Position numbers and translations under genes: made by a program
Shown: positions 25,971-33,613 of the stretch, one piece after another
How positions within the stretch are numbered: the stretch's first letter is position 1
Layout: every line of letters begins with the position of its first letter
Notes under the pieces: model-generated
Databases searched by the model: none
Told to the model about the DNA's origin: nothing
The model's input: the letters and a program-made list of their open reading frames with translations, nothing else
NCBI RefSeq assembly: GCF_017745215.1
Contig: NZ_JAGHZV010000007.1
Span: 62,001-126,000, forward strand
Direction: 5' to 3'
Length of the DNA: 64,000 nt
From: Sphingomonas sp.
Lineage (GTDB): Bacteria; Pseudomonadota; Alphaproteobacteria; Sphingomonadales; Sphingomonadaceae

Positions 25971-26708
25971 ATGGATCGCATCGTCTACGATCGCATGGCC
26001 GCACACGACACCACCCATTGGTGGTACCGCGCGCGCCGCGAAATCCTCTCCGACTATCTCGAGCGCTACGGCGCGCTGCCCAGGGAGTCGCACATCCTCG
26101 AGATCGGCTGCGGCACCGGGCACAACCTTCCGATGCTCGCGCGCTTCGGCGAGGTCGACGCGATCGAGATCGACGAGACCGCGCGCGACTTCGCGAGCGA
26201 GCGGCTCGGCAAGCCGGTCGGCTCCGCTCCGCTTCCCGAGCTCGCCGGCGTCGCGCCCGAGAGCTACGACCTCGTCGCGGTGCTCGACGTGATCGAACAT
26301 GTCGACGACGATGTCGGCGCGCTCAAGGCGATGGCGGCGCGGCTCAAGCCCGGCGGCAAGATCCTGATTACCGTCCCGGCGCACCAGTGGATGTGGAGCG
26401 CGCACGACGTGGTGAACCACCACAAGCGCCGCTATTCGAAGGCGACGTTGGTCAAGGCGCTCGAGGCGGCGGGGCTGACATGGAAGCAGCTGCGCTGGTT
26501 CAACTCGCTGCTCTTCCCGGTCGCGGTCGCGGCGCGGATGGCGGGCAAGCTGATGGGCAAGGACGACAGCGACGATTCGCCGCCCGCCAAGCCGCTCAAC
26601 AGCGCGTTCGAGGCAATCTTCGGGATCGAGCGCCACCTGCTCGGCCGCGTGCCGATGTGGCCGGGGCTGTCGATCATCGTGCTGGCCCAGCCGAAGAAGC
26701 CATCCTGA
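25971..26708 (+). CDS. Class I SAM-dependent methyltransferase
   Basis: 245 residues, abutting the gtrA stop. Motif I of the SAM fold is ILEIGCGTGHNLPML; the acidic end of beta-2 is VDAIEID, and DLVAVLDVIEHVDDDV corresponds to the motif around beta-4. The N-terminus HDTTHWWYRARREI is typical of Methyltransf_23-type enzymes found in polysaccharide clusters. The C-terminal region contains hydrophobic stretches (SLLFPVAVAARMAGKLMG) and may sit on the membrane. Its position between gtrA and a convergent GT2 suggests that it methylates a surface sugar or its lipid carrier, but this is inference. Confidence 0.85.
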   Translation: MDRIVYDRMAAHDTTHWWYRARREILSDYLERYGALPRESHILEIGCGTGHNLPMLARFGEVDAIEIDETARDFASERLGKPVGSAPLPELAGVAPESYDLVAVLDVIEHVDDDVGALKAMAARLKPGGKILITVPAHQWMWSAHDVVNHHKRRYSKATLVKALEAAGLTWKQLRWFNSLLFPVAVAARMAGKLMGKDDSDDSPPAKPLNSAFEAIFGIERHLLGRVPMWPGLSIIVLAQPKKPS

Positions 26709-26749
26709 TCCGCGCGCGGCACCGCGAAGCAAGGCGCGTCAAATTTTCT

Positions 26750-26812
26750 CACGCAAAGGCGCAAAGGCGCGAAGAAGGCTGCTCCTTCTTCGCGCCTTTG
26801 CGCCTTTGCGTG
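26750..26812. terminator. Perfect 29-bp hairpin between convergent genes
   Basis: Arms 26750-26778 and 26784-26812 are perfect complements (beginning CACGCAAAGGCGCAAAGGCG) around the 5-nt loop CTGCT. It lies between the 3' ends of the methyltransferase and GT2 genes, so a bidirectional terminator role is likely, although there is no U-run. The internal GCAAAG repeat suggests a mobile repeat origin. Confidence 0.8.
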
Positions 26813-26867
26813 AATCAGAAAGAAGCAGCAGCCTGCTTTGCGGGGTGACTTCGCCTTTGGGAAAAGA

Positions 26868-27956
26868 TCAGCCCACTTTCTTCGCGCGCGTCCGCTTCGC
26901 CGGCGCCGGCGTGGTGCCCTCCACCGCCGGCGCTTCCGGCTCGCTCGCCCGCGCCAGCTGCGGCGACACGCTCACTTCGCGCGAATCGGCATAGCGATAG
27001 CCGAGCGAGGCATGCCCCTTCACCGGCCCCGCCACGTCGGCGACCAGATACAGGGGCCGCCGCTTCGATTCGACGTAGAGCCGCCCGAGATACTCGCCGA
27101 TCATCCCCAGCACGAACATCTGCACCGCGCCCAGCACCACCACGACGAGCATCGTCGAGGTCCAGCCCTGGATCGCGCGGCCGGTGATCCAGGCGATCGC
27201 GATGTAGAGGATCAGCAGCACCGAAAGCCCGGTCAGCGCCAGCCCGAAATGGCTCGCGAAGCGTAGCGGCGCGGTCGAGAAGCCGGTCACGGCGTCGAGC
27301 GCGAAGCGGATCATCTTGGAGAGCGGATATTTGCTCTCGCCGGCATGGCGCTCCTGCCGGTCGTAGACGAAGGGCACCTGGCGGAAGCCGACCCAGGCGA
27401 CCATCCCGCGTATGAAGCGCGCCTGCTCGGGGAGCGACAGGAAGGCGTCGAGCGCGCGCCGCGTCATCAGGCGGAAGTCGCCGGTGTCGAGCGGGATCGG
27501 CGTATCGGTCACCTTGTCGAGCACGCGGTAGAAGGCAGCGGCGGTGGCGAGCTTGAAGATACTTTCCCCGTCGCGCTTGCGGCGCACCGCATAGACGACG
27601 TCGGCGCCCTCGGCCGCCATCGTCGTGCGCATGTCGGCCAGCAGCTCGGGCGGGTCCTGCAAGTCGGCGTCGATGATCAGGATCTCCTCGCCGGCGCAGA
27701 GGTCGAGCCCCGCGGTGAGCGCGAGCTGGTGGCCGTGGTTGCGCGAGAGGTTGATCGCGACGAGGTGCGGGTCGCCTGCCGAGAGCCGCTGCATCACCGG
27801 CCAGCTGCCGTCCTTCGAGCCATCGTTGATCAGCACGATCTCATAATCGTCGCCGACGGCCGATTGCGCTGCGGCCGAGACGCGCGCGTGGAGCACGTCG
27901 AGGCATGCTTCTTCATTGTAGCAGGGGATGACGACGGAAAGCTTGGGACGGATCAT
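26868..27956 (-). CDS. GT2 polyprenyl-phosphate glycosyltransferase (GtrB/DPM-like)
   Basis: 362 residues. The N-terminal GT-A domain has VVIPCYNEEACLD, LINDGSKDGSW, and the metal-binding IDADLQDPPELL; these are the signatures of bactoprenol glucosyltransferases (GtrB) and dolichyl-phosphate mannose synthases. Two C-terminal helices (about 230-255 and 270-295) anchor it in the inner membrane. A low-complexity Pro/Ala/Glu tail ends in Lys/Arg. It should make undecaprenyl-phosphate-sugar for the GtrA and GT-C proteins encoded nearby. The gene is convergent with the methyltransferase gene, separated by the 29-bp hairpin. Confidence 0.9.
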   Translation of the reverse strand: MIRPKLSVVIPCYNEEACLDVLHARVSAAAQSAVGDDYEIVLINDGSKDGSWPVMQRLSAGDPHLVAINLSRNHGHQLALTAGLDLCAGEEILIIDADLQDPPELLADMRTTMAAEGADVVYAVRRKRDGESIFKLATAAAFYRVLDKVTDTPIPLDTGDFRLMTRRALDAFLSLPEQARFIRGMVAWVGFRQVPFVYDRQERHAGESKYPLSKMIRFALDAVTGFSTAPLRFASHFGLALTGLSVLLILYIAIAWITGRAIQGWTSTMLVVVVLGAVQMFVLGMIGEYLGRLYVESKRRPLYLVADVAGPVKGHASLGYRYADSREVSVSPQLARASEPEAPAVEGTTPAPAKRTRAKKVG

Positions 27957-28096
27957 GGCGGCGGGTCTTAGCGCTCCCGAAGGCGCGCGTCATGCGTCGA
28001 TTGCAAGCGCGCCGTCCCGCCAGGCCTCCGGGGGGGTAGCATGATTTCAATTCGAATCGTCGTCCCGGAAGGCCGGGGCGACGGCCAAACCGAAAG

Positions 28097-30184
28097 CTAG
28101 ACCCGCTCCGCCGCGTTCACTGCGTCCGCCGCCCTCAGCGCAGCGAGCAGCTTCATCAGATGCGCGGCATTCCGCACCTCCAGGTCGATCGTGTTGGTGT
28201 GGAAGGTGGTGTCGCGGCTATCGAGCTTGAGACCCAGGATGTTGGCCTTGTGCTGGCCGATGATCGTCGCGATCGCGCCCAGCGCGCCGGGCTCGTTCTT
28301 GAGCGTCACGGCGATCCGCGCCGTTCCGCCCTCGGCTTTGTCGCCCCAGGTGAGATCCACCCAATCGGCTTCGTCCGAATCCGCCAGCGAGGCGCAGTCG
28401 ATCGCATGGACTTCGATCGGCTCTCCGGGGCGGCGCACCCCGACGATGCGGTCGCCCGGGACCGGCCGGCAATCCTCGGCGAGCGTGAACGCCACGCCGG
28501 GGGTCAGCCCCTTGATGTCGATCGCCTCGACCTGCACCGGCATCGAATCCTCGATCCCGTCGGTCGAGCCCGGCATCACGGCTTCCATCACTTGCTTGTC
28601 GGTGAGCTTGCGCCGCGCGATCGCATCCATCAGCGCCGCTTCGTCCTGCAGCTTCAGCCGCTTGATCGCGCCGTTCAGCCCCTCGGCGCCCGCGGGGGTG
28701 GGCAGGCGCTGGACGATCTCGTCGTAGAGCTTGCGCCCGAGCTTGACCGTCTCCTCGCGCTCCTTGTGGCGGATGTGGCGGCGGATCGCCGCGCGCGCCT
28801 TGCCCGTGATCGCGAAGTTGAGCCAGTTCTCCTGCGGCTGCTGCGCCTTGGAGCGCAGGATCGAGACCTGGTCGCCCTGTGCCAGCTCGGTGCGCAGCGG
28901 CACGACGCGGCCGTTCACCTTCGCGCCCACCGCCTGGTCGCCGAGGTTCGAATGCACCGCATAGGCGAAGTCGATGGGCGTCGAACCCTTGGGCAGCTGG
29001 ATCAGCTCGCCCTTCGGCGTGAAGGCGAAGATCCGGTCCTGGTACATCGCCATCCGCGCATGCTCGAGCAGTTCCTCGGGGCTCTCGGCATGTTCGAGGA
29101 TCTCGATCAGGTCCTTGATCCAGCTGACCTGGGTGTCGGGCCGAACCACGTCCTGCTTATAGGCCCAGTGCGCGGCGAGGCCGAACTCGGCCTGGGCGTG
29201 CATCTCGCGCGTGCGGATCTGGATCTCGATGCGCGTGTCGGCGGCGTGGATGATGCTGGTGTGGAGCGAGCGGTACCCATTCCGCTTGGGCGTCGAGATA
29301 TAATCCTTGAACCGCCCCGGCACCATCGGCCAGCGCCGGTGGATCACCCCCAGCGCGCGATAGCATTCCTCCTCGCTGCCGACGATCGCGCGGAAGGCCA
29401 TGATGTCCGACAGCGATTCGAGGCTCACATGGCGCTCGGACATCTTCTTCCAGATCGAATAGGGATGCTTCTCACGTCCGGTCACGTCGGCGTCGATGCC
29501 GTTGCGGCCGAGCAGCAGCTTGAGGCCGGAGCCGATCTTGGCAATCCGGTCCTCGCCCTCGACGCGGAACGAATCGAGCCGCTTGGTGATCGATTCATAC
29601 GCCTCGGGCTCGAGCTCGCGGAAGGCGAGGCTCTGCATTTCCTTCATGAATTCATACATGCCGATCCGCTCGGCGAGCGGGGCGTAGATGTCCATCGTCT
29701 CGCGCGCGATCCGCCGGCGCTTGTCCGGGTTCTGGATGAAGTGGAGCGTGCGCATGTTGTGCAGCCGGTCGGCCAGCTTGACCAGCAGCACGCGGATGTC
29801 GTCGCTCATCGCGAGCAGGAACTTGCGCAGGTTCTCCGCGGCGCGCTCGTTCTCGCTCTGCGCTTCGATCTTGGAGAGCTTGGTCACCCCGTCGACCATC
29901 CGCGCGACATTGGGGCCGAACAGGCGGAGGATCTCCTCGGGGGTGGCGACCGTGTCCTCGATCGTGTCGTGGAGGATGGCGGTGGCGATCGTCTCGTCGT
30001 CGAGGTGGAGGTCGGTGAGGATGCCCGCGACTTCGATCGGATGGCTGAAATAGGGGTCGCCCGACGCGCGCTTCTGCGTGCCATGGGCGTTGACCGAGAA
30101 GACATAGGCGCGGTTGAGCAGGGCCTCGTCGGCCTCGGGGTCATAGCTCAGGACCCGGTCAACCAGTTCATATTGACGCAGCAC
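28097..30184 (-). CDS. Bifunctional (p)ppGpp synthetase/hydrolase
   Basis: Controls the stringent response by making and degrading (p)ppGpp; about 695 residues. Domains in order: HD hydrolase (about 30-170, with HPIEVAGIL and ILHDTIEDT), RelA/SpoT synthetase (about 220-335, with MAFRAIVGSEEECY and FKDYISTPKRNGYRSLHT), TGS (about 375-440) and C-terminal ACT (about 620-690). Both catalytic halves look intact, as in the single Rel enzymes of alphaproteobacteria. The frame is open 13 codons further upstream to an ATG at 30223; GTG at 30184 (VLRQYELVDRVLSY) fits the usual start of the family. rsh/spoT are both used as names. Confidence 0.95.
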   Translation of the reverse strand: MLRQYELVDRVLSYDPEADEALLNRAYVFSVNAHGTQKRASGDPYFSHPIEVAGILTDLHLDDETIATAILHDTIEDTVATPEEILRLFGPNVARMVDGVTKLSKIEAQSENERAAENLRKFLLAMSDDIRVLLVKLADRLHNMRTLHFIQNPDKRRRIARETMDIYAPLAERIGMYEFMKEMQSLAFRELEPEAYESITKRLDSFRVEGEDRIAKIGSGLKLLLGRNGIDADVTGREKHPYSIWKKMSERHVSLESLSDIMAFRAIVGSEEECYRALGVIHRRWPMVPGRFKDYISTPKRNGYRSLHTSIIHAADTRIEIQIRTREMHAQAEFGLAAHWAYKQDVVRPDTQVSWIKDLIEILEHAESPEELLEHARMAMYQDRIFAFTPKGELIQLPKGSTPIDFAYAVHSNLGDQAVGAKVNGRVVPLRTELAQGDQVSILRSKAQQPQENWLNFAITGKARAAIRRHIRHKEREETVKLGRKLYDEIVQRLPTPAGAEGLNGAIKRLKLQDEAALMDAIARRKLTDKQVMEAVMPGSTDGIEDSMPVQVEAIDIKGLTPGVAFTLAEDCRPVPGDRIVGVRRPGEPIEVHAIDCASLADSDEADWVDLTWGDKAEGGTARIAVTLKNEPGALGAIATIIGQHKANILGLKLDSRDTTFHTNTIDLEVRNAAHLMKLLAALRAADAVNAAERV

Positions 30185-30259
30185 GGAACCTAGATGGGGC
30201 CGAGCGGCGCTGCTTTGCAACATTGCATTGGGTTAAGGCACGATTTCCGCCCAAAAAGC

Positions 30260-30287
30260 CGTCATCCCGGCGAATGCCGGGATGACG
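30260..30287. repeat. 28-bp solo palindrome (upstream of the rel/spoT gene)
   Basis: Short form of the dispersed palindrome, with one change (CGAATGCC for CGAAAGCC). It lies between the 5' end of the rel/spoT gene and the 3' end of the CC_3452-type gene, where it may end that transcript. Confidence 0.9.
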
Positions 30288-30362
30288 GTTGGATCGGAAG
30301 GAGAGGGGAGGGGCGTGCCGCAATGCGGCGAAACAGCCCCTCCAGGGGGTGCCTCTTGAGCC

Positions 30363-30677
30363 TCAGCGCGCCCGCGCGTTGCACTTCTCGAGCGACGCGG
30401 CGTCGAATTCCTTGCCGTTCGCGGTGAAGGCCGAAAGCTTGCCGACTTCGCCGGCGACGAGCTCGCACATGATCGCATCGCGCGACGTCGCCTTGGCTGC
30501 GGTGCAGACGCCCTCGCCGCACTTCCACACGGTCGTGCGCGTGACCAGGCTGGCCTTCTCGGGCGCAGTCACCGGCGTGGCGGCGTAATAGCCGCGCGCG
30601 GTCTGGGCGAAGCTGGCGGCAGGCGCGAGCGCAAGGGTTGCCGCCGCAACCGCGGCGACCGGAAGCAAACGGATCAT
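30363..30677 (-). CDS. CC_3452-family small secreted protein
   Basis: 104 residues with a signal peptide (PVAAVAAATLALAPAASFAQ). The mature part follows the CC_3452 pattern of alphaproteobacteria: ARGYYAATPVTAPEK, LVTRTTVWKCGEGVCTA, SRDAIMCELVAGEVGKLSAF, and the terminal SLEKCNARAR. Four cysteines are placed to form two disulfides. ATG at 30677 has GGGAGAACC upstream; an in-frame ATG at 30707 has none. The function of the family is unknown. It is divergent from the HxlR gene. Confidence 0.88.
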   Translation of the reverse strand: MIRLLPVAAVAAATLALAPAASFAQTARGYYAATPVTAPEKASLVTRTTVWKCGEGVCTAAKATSRDAIMCELVAGEVGKLSAFTANGKEFDAASLEKCNARAR

Positions 30678-30723
30678 GTCGGTTCTCCCTGGGGTTTGGA
30701 AGCGCAATCAGGTTGCGAATCAC

Positions 30724-30744
30724 TACCTAATTGACAGCAAGGTA
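30724..30744. promoter_or_regulatory. Candidate operator/promoter between the CC_3452-type and hxlR-type genes
   Basis: TACCT (30724-30728) and AGGTA (30740-30744) form an inverted pair with an 11-nt centre that contains TTGACA (30731-30736), a consensus -35 box. The spacer is much richer in A/T than its surroundings. HxlR regulators often bind palindromes in their own divergent promoter regions, so this is a natural candidate site. Confidence 0.4.
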
Positions 30745-30847
30745 AGTTGCAAGCAGAAACTTTTGCTGCGTTGCAGAATTTCAGACGCTGTGACGCGGGT
30801 TTTTATCCCGTTGGGCAGGCGGGCAAAATGCGATAGGATATCCGGTC

Positions 30848-31339
30848 ATGGGTCATGGAAAGCTTCGAGAGGATCTCGGCGCCGATTGCAGCCTTCCAGC
30901 TGCGCTCGAAGCGATGGGCGAGCGCTGGTCGTTCCTGATCCTGCGCGGCTCGTTCAACGGGCTGAAGCATTTCGAGGAATTCCAGTCCGAGCTCGGCATC
31001 GCGCGCAACATCCTGGCGAACCGGCTTGCGCGCCTCGTCGGCCACGGCATCCTCCAGCGCCGGCCGTGCGCGGACGATCGCCGCAAGATCGAATATTGCC
31101 TCACCGACAAGGGCCATGCGCTGCTCCCGGCGATGGTGTCGCTGCGCCAATGGGGCGAACGCTGGGAGACCGGCGTGCCCGCCACCCCGGTGCTGGTCGA
31201 CGCGCGCGACATGAAGCCCGTGCGCACCGTCGAAGTGCTCTCGCACGACGGCCGCCCGCTCCAGAAGACCGACCTGCTCTGGGCGCTCCCCGAGGACGTC
31301 GTCCGCGAGGACGAGGACCTGATCCGCGCGGCGGAATAA
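30848..31339 (+). CDS. HxlR-family transcriptional regulator
   Basis: 163-residue winged-helix regulator. The HxlR signature is at the N-terminus: CSLPAALEAMGERWSFLILR, followed by FEEFQSELGIARNILANRLARL (recognition helix) and LTDKGHALLPAM. The usual family length is 110-130 residues; this member has an extra C-terminal tail of about 45 residues (LVDARDMKPVRTVEVLSH...) that may bind a partner or ligand. The conserved early cysteine (C16), a redox sensor in some HxlR proteins, is present. It is divergent from the CC_3452 gene, and a candidate operator lies between them. Confidence 0.92.
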   Translation: MGHGKLREDLGADCSLPAALEAMGERWSFLILRGSFNGLKHFEEFQSELGIARNILANRLARLVGHGILQRRPCADDRRKIEYCLTDKGHALLPAMVSLRQWGERWETGVPATPVLVDARDMKPVRTVEVLSHDGRPLQKTDLLWALPEDVVREDEDLIRAAE

Positions 31340-31366
31340 GGGCGCCGGGGTTCCCATTTCCCAAAC

Positions 31367-31394
31367 CGTCATCCTGTCGAAAGCCGGGATGACG
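31367..31394. repeat. 28-bp solo palindrome, degenerate
   Basis: Short form with a changed left arm (CGTCATCCTGTCGAAAGCC). It lies 27 bp after the HxlR gene and may serve as its terminator. Confidence 0.8.
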
Positions 31395-31451
31395 ACCGAA
31401 ACGAGATGGCCGTAAACGGCCTGCTGAATCCCCTTGCGTCCGCTCCCAGTT

Positions 31452-31468
31452 CGATATAAATACGATAT
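31452..31468 (+). promoter_or_regulatory. CGATAT direct repeats upstream of the SPFH operon
   Basis: Two CGATAT boxes (31452-31457 and 31463-31468), 11 bp from start to start, in an A/T-rich stretch 20-37 bp before the ATG at 31489. Boxes one helical turn apart suit a dimeric regulator; the ribbon-helix-helix protein of the same operon is an obvious candidate. A GGGAGG ribosome site follows. Confidence 0.4.
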
Positions 31469-31488
31469 CATAATTTCGGGAGGCAAGA

Positions 31489-32388
31489 ATGACTGACATC
31501 CGTGCCGGCGCACCGGCGCTCCACCAGAGCAGCGAGGTCCCCGCGGGAACGATGAGCGGCTACGGCATGCTCGCCGTCGCCTTCGTGCTGCTCGCCGCGA
31601 TCCCCTTGAGCGCGGTCCAGATCGAGCAGCAGGTCTGGGCACCCTTCGCGCTCGTCGGCGCCGCGCTGCTGCTGATGTTCGTGCTCGTCGGTTTCTACCT
31701 GCTCCAGCCGAACCAGGCCGCGGTGATCACGCTGTTCGGCGCCTACAAGGGCACCGATCGCGCCGCCGGGCTGCGCTGGGTGCTGCCGTGGATGGGGCGC
31801 AAGAAGATCTCGGTCCGCGCGAACAACATCATCTCCGAGAAGATCAAGGTGAACGACCTTCGCGGCAATCCGATCGAGATGGCGGCCCAGGTCGTGTGGC
31901 GCGTCACCGACACCGCCCAGGCGCTGTTCGACGTCGACGATTACAAGGCGTTCGTCGTCGTCCAGATCGAAGCCGCGGTGCGCACGATCGGTTCGCGCTA
32001 CCCCTATGACGATTTCGAGCACCAGGAAGTCACGCTGCGCGGCAACCACGACCAGGTCGGCGCCGAGCTGCGCGAGGAACTGATCGCGCGGCTGCGGGTC
32101 GCGGGCATCACCGTCGACGAATGCGGCTTCACCCATCTCGCCTATGCCCAGGAGATCGCCGGCGCGATGCTGCGGCGCCAGCAGGCCCAGGCCGTGGTCG
32201 CCGCGCGCCAGACTTTGGTCGAGGGCGCGGTGGGCATGGTCGAGATGGCGCTCGAGCACCTCAGCGCGAAGAACGTCGTCGAGCTCGACGACGAGCGCCG
32301 TGCCGCGATGGTCTCGAACCTGATGGTGGTGCTCTGCGGCGAGCGCGAGACGCAGCCGGTGGTCAACACGGGCACGCTGTACCAGTAA
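31489..32388 (+). CDS. SPFH/Band 7-domain membrane protein
   Basis: 299 residues. Two helices (about 24-44 and 50-72) anchor the N-terminus. The SPFH domain follows, with LQPNQAAVITLFGAYKGTDRAAGLRWVLPW, then VKVNDLRGNPIEMAAQVVWRV-like strands and the EHQEVTLRGNHDQVGAEL region; the C-terminal part is a helix rich in Ala, Gln and Arg (AMLRRQQAQAVVAARQ) that normally drives oligomer formation. The ribosome site is strong (GGGAGG). SPFH proteins form large ring assemblies at membrane domains. This one heads an operon with a DNA-binding protein and small membrane proteins, so it could be the scaffold of a membrane complex. Confidence 0.92.
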   Translation: MTDIRAGAPALHQSSEVPAGTMSGYGMLAVAFVLLAAIPLSAVQIEQQVWAPFALVGAALLLMFVLVGFYLLQPNQAAVITLFGAYKGTDRAAGLRWVLPWMGRKKISVRANNIISEKIKVNDLRGNPIEMAAQVVWRVTDTAQALFDVDDYKAFVVVQIEAAVRTIGSRYPYDDFEHQEVTLRGNHDQVGAELREELIARLRVAGITVDECGFTHLAYAQEIAGAMLRRQQAQAVVAARQTLVEGAVGMVEMALEHLSAKNVVELDDERRAAMVSNLMVVLCGERETQPVVNTGTLYQ

Positions 32389-32400
32389 GGCGCGCGCACC

Positions 32401-32619
32401 GTGGCAGCCCCTCCGAAGAAGGCATTCCCCCTGCGCATCGATCCCGATCTCTATTCGGCGATCGAGCGCTCGGCGGCGACCGACCTCCGCAGCGTCAATG
32501 CCCAGGTCGAATGCCTGTTGCGCGAGGCGCTGCACCGGCGCGGGGTGAAGCTGACCGATCCGGTCCGCGCCAAGCGCGGCCGCCCGCCGAAGGCAAGGGA
32601 CGAAGGGGACGAGGAATGA
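32401..32619 (+). CDS. Arc-type ribbon-helix-helix DNA-binding protein
   Basis: 72 residues with GTG at 32401. The ribbon strand is AFPLRIDPDLYSAIERSAA, followed by helices RSVNAQVECLLREALHRRG, as in Arc/MetJ-like repressors. A basic tail (AKRGRPPKARDEGDEE) with an AT-hook-like GRPPK follows. It begins 12 bp after the SPFH stop and overlaps the next gene (ATGA). It probably regulates its own operon. Confidence 0.85.
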   Translation: MAAPPKKAFPLRIDPDLYSAIERSAATDLRSVNAQVECLLREALHRRGVKLTDPVRAKRGRPPKARDEGDEE

Positions 32620-32870
32620 GCAACTCCACCGGCGATGCCTGGTTCGTGCGGCGCGGCCGCGGCCTCTTCACCAACATCCGCCCGGTGCGGCTCCAGGGCT
32701 GGCTGCTCTCCTTCGCCTTCGTGTCGCTCGTCACGGCACTCGCGGTCTTCGCGCAGAAGTCGCCGGCACATTGGCCGGCCTGGGCAACGCTGATCGCCAC
32801 GGCGACGATCCTCTACACGCTCGCCTGCTACCGGCTGTCGGCCTCCGCCGACGGGAGCGGCGCATGCTGA
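32616..32870 (+). CDS. Small two-helix membrane protein A
   Basis: 84 residues, ATG overlapping the previous stop (ATGA). N-terminal GDAWFVRRGRGLFTNIRPVR is polar and basic, then GWLLSFAFVSLVTALAVFA and LIATATILYTLACYRL form two helices. It resembles protein C downstream (AWFVR...GW at helix 1 and Y/C in helix 2). I do not recognise a named family. Confidence 0.75.
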   Translation: MSNSTGDAWFVRRGRGLFTNIRPVRLQGWLLSFAFVSLVTALAVFAQKSPAHWPAWATLIATATILYTLACYRLSASADGSGAC

Positions 32871-32962
32871 TCCTCATCCGCATCAGTCCCGAACAATTGC
32901 CTTGGCTGATCGGGATCGCCGCGGTGACGCTGGTGGCCGTGCTGGCACTGGTGCTGCGATGA
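32864..32962 (+). CDS. 32-residue single-helix membrane protein B
   Basis: ATG at 32864 overlaps the upstream stop by several bases, and its TGA overlaps the next ATG (ATGA). MLILIRISPEQLPWLIGIAA and the following VTLVAVLALVLR make one continuous helix. Its tight coupling on both sides supports it as a real gene despite its size. Confidence 0.55.
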   Translation: MLILIRISPEQLPWLIGIAAVTLVAVLALVLR

Positions 32963-33240
32963 GCCCGCCGCCGCGGCTCCCGGATGGCAGCGCCGCCTGG
33001 TTCGTGCGCATCCGGAGCCCGACGAGCTACAGGCTCGAGCCCTGCGGCGCGCCGGGCTGGTGGTGGACCGCCGCCTTCATGCTCTGGACGATCGGCGGCA
33101 CGCTGCTGGTCCTGCTGCCGAGCATGCCGAAGGGCACCCCGAGCCCGGCCGTGTGGGTGGCCTGGGGCGTGTTCATCGCGGCGTCGACGGGCTGCTACCT
33201 CGTCGTCGCCTTCCGCAAGTCGGTCCGGCTGGACCGCTAG
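32959..33240 (+). CDS. Small two-helix membrane protein C
   Basis: 93 residues, ATG overlapping the protein B stop. SAAWFVRIRSPTSYRLEPCG, then GWWWTAAFMLWTIGGTLLVLL and WVAWGVFIAASTGCYLVVAF. The AWFVR...GW opening repeats that of protein A, which suggests gene duplication. The tail is short and basic (RKSVRLDR). Confidence 0.75.
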   Translation: MSPPPRLPDGSAAWFVRIRSPTSYRLEPCGAPGWWWTAAFMLWTIGGTLLVLLPSMPKGTPSPAVWVAWGVFIAASTGCYLVVAFRKSVRLDR

Positions 33241-33260
33241 GATCGAGAAGGAGCAGATCG

Positions 33261-33527
33261 ATGACACTGCAGCAGATCCGCGACTGGTATCGCGCCCGCC
33301 CGGGCTATTGGTTCCGCCCCAAGCTGTTCGGCTGGGGCGCGGTGCCCGTCACCTGGCAGGGCTGGGCGAGCGTCGCGGCGATGGTCGCGCTCGCCTGGCC
33401 GATCGGCCGGCTCGCCGAGGCGCGCGGGCCCCAGTGGCTCGCGCTGCTCGTGCCGCTGCTCCTTGCCTTTGCCTGGCTCTGCTGGGCCAAGACCGACGGC
33501 GAGTGGCGGTGGAGATGGGGGGCGTAG
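33261..33527 (+). CDS. Small two-helix membrane protein D
   Basis: 88 residues with the ribosome site GAAGGAG upstream of ATG 33261. GYWFRPKLFGWGAVPVTWQ then GWASVAAMVALAWPIG and LALLVPLLLAFAWLCW. The FRPK-x2-G-x-G-x3-P-x-TWQGW pattern is, to my knowledge, found in many small uncharacterised proteobacterial proteins. It closes the operon that starts with the SPFH gene. Confidence 0.75.
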   Translation: MTLQQIRDWYRARPGYWFRPKLFGWGAVPVTWQGWASVAAMVALAWPIGRLAEARGPQWLALLVPLLLAFAWLCWAKTDGEWRWRWGA

Positions 33528-33613
33528 CGCCACCCGCAAATTCCACCTCCCGAGCGTCCGGCCGGGCAGTTCGCCTATAATATGAAGGCGATCGCCAGGC
33601 TTCGGGAGGCCAA

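Noticed and set aside
28160..30193. 677-codon open frame antisense to the rel/spoT gene
   Set aside because: Shadow frame: rich in Arg, Leu, Asp and Gln, with no recognisable motif. The minus-strand gene has all four Rel domains.
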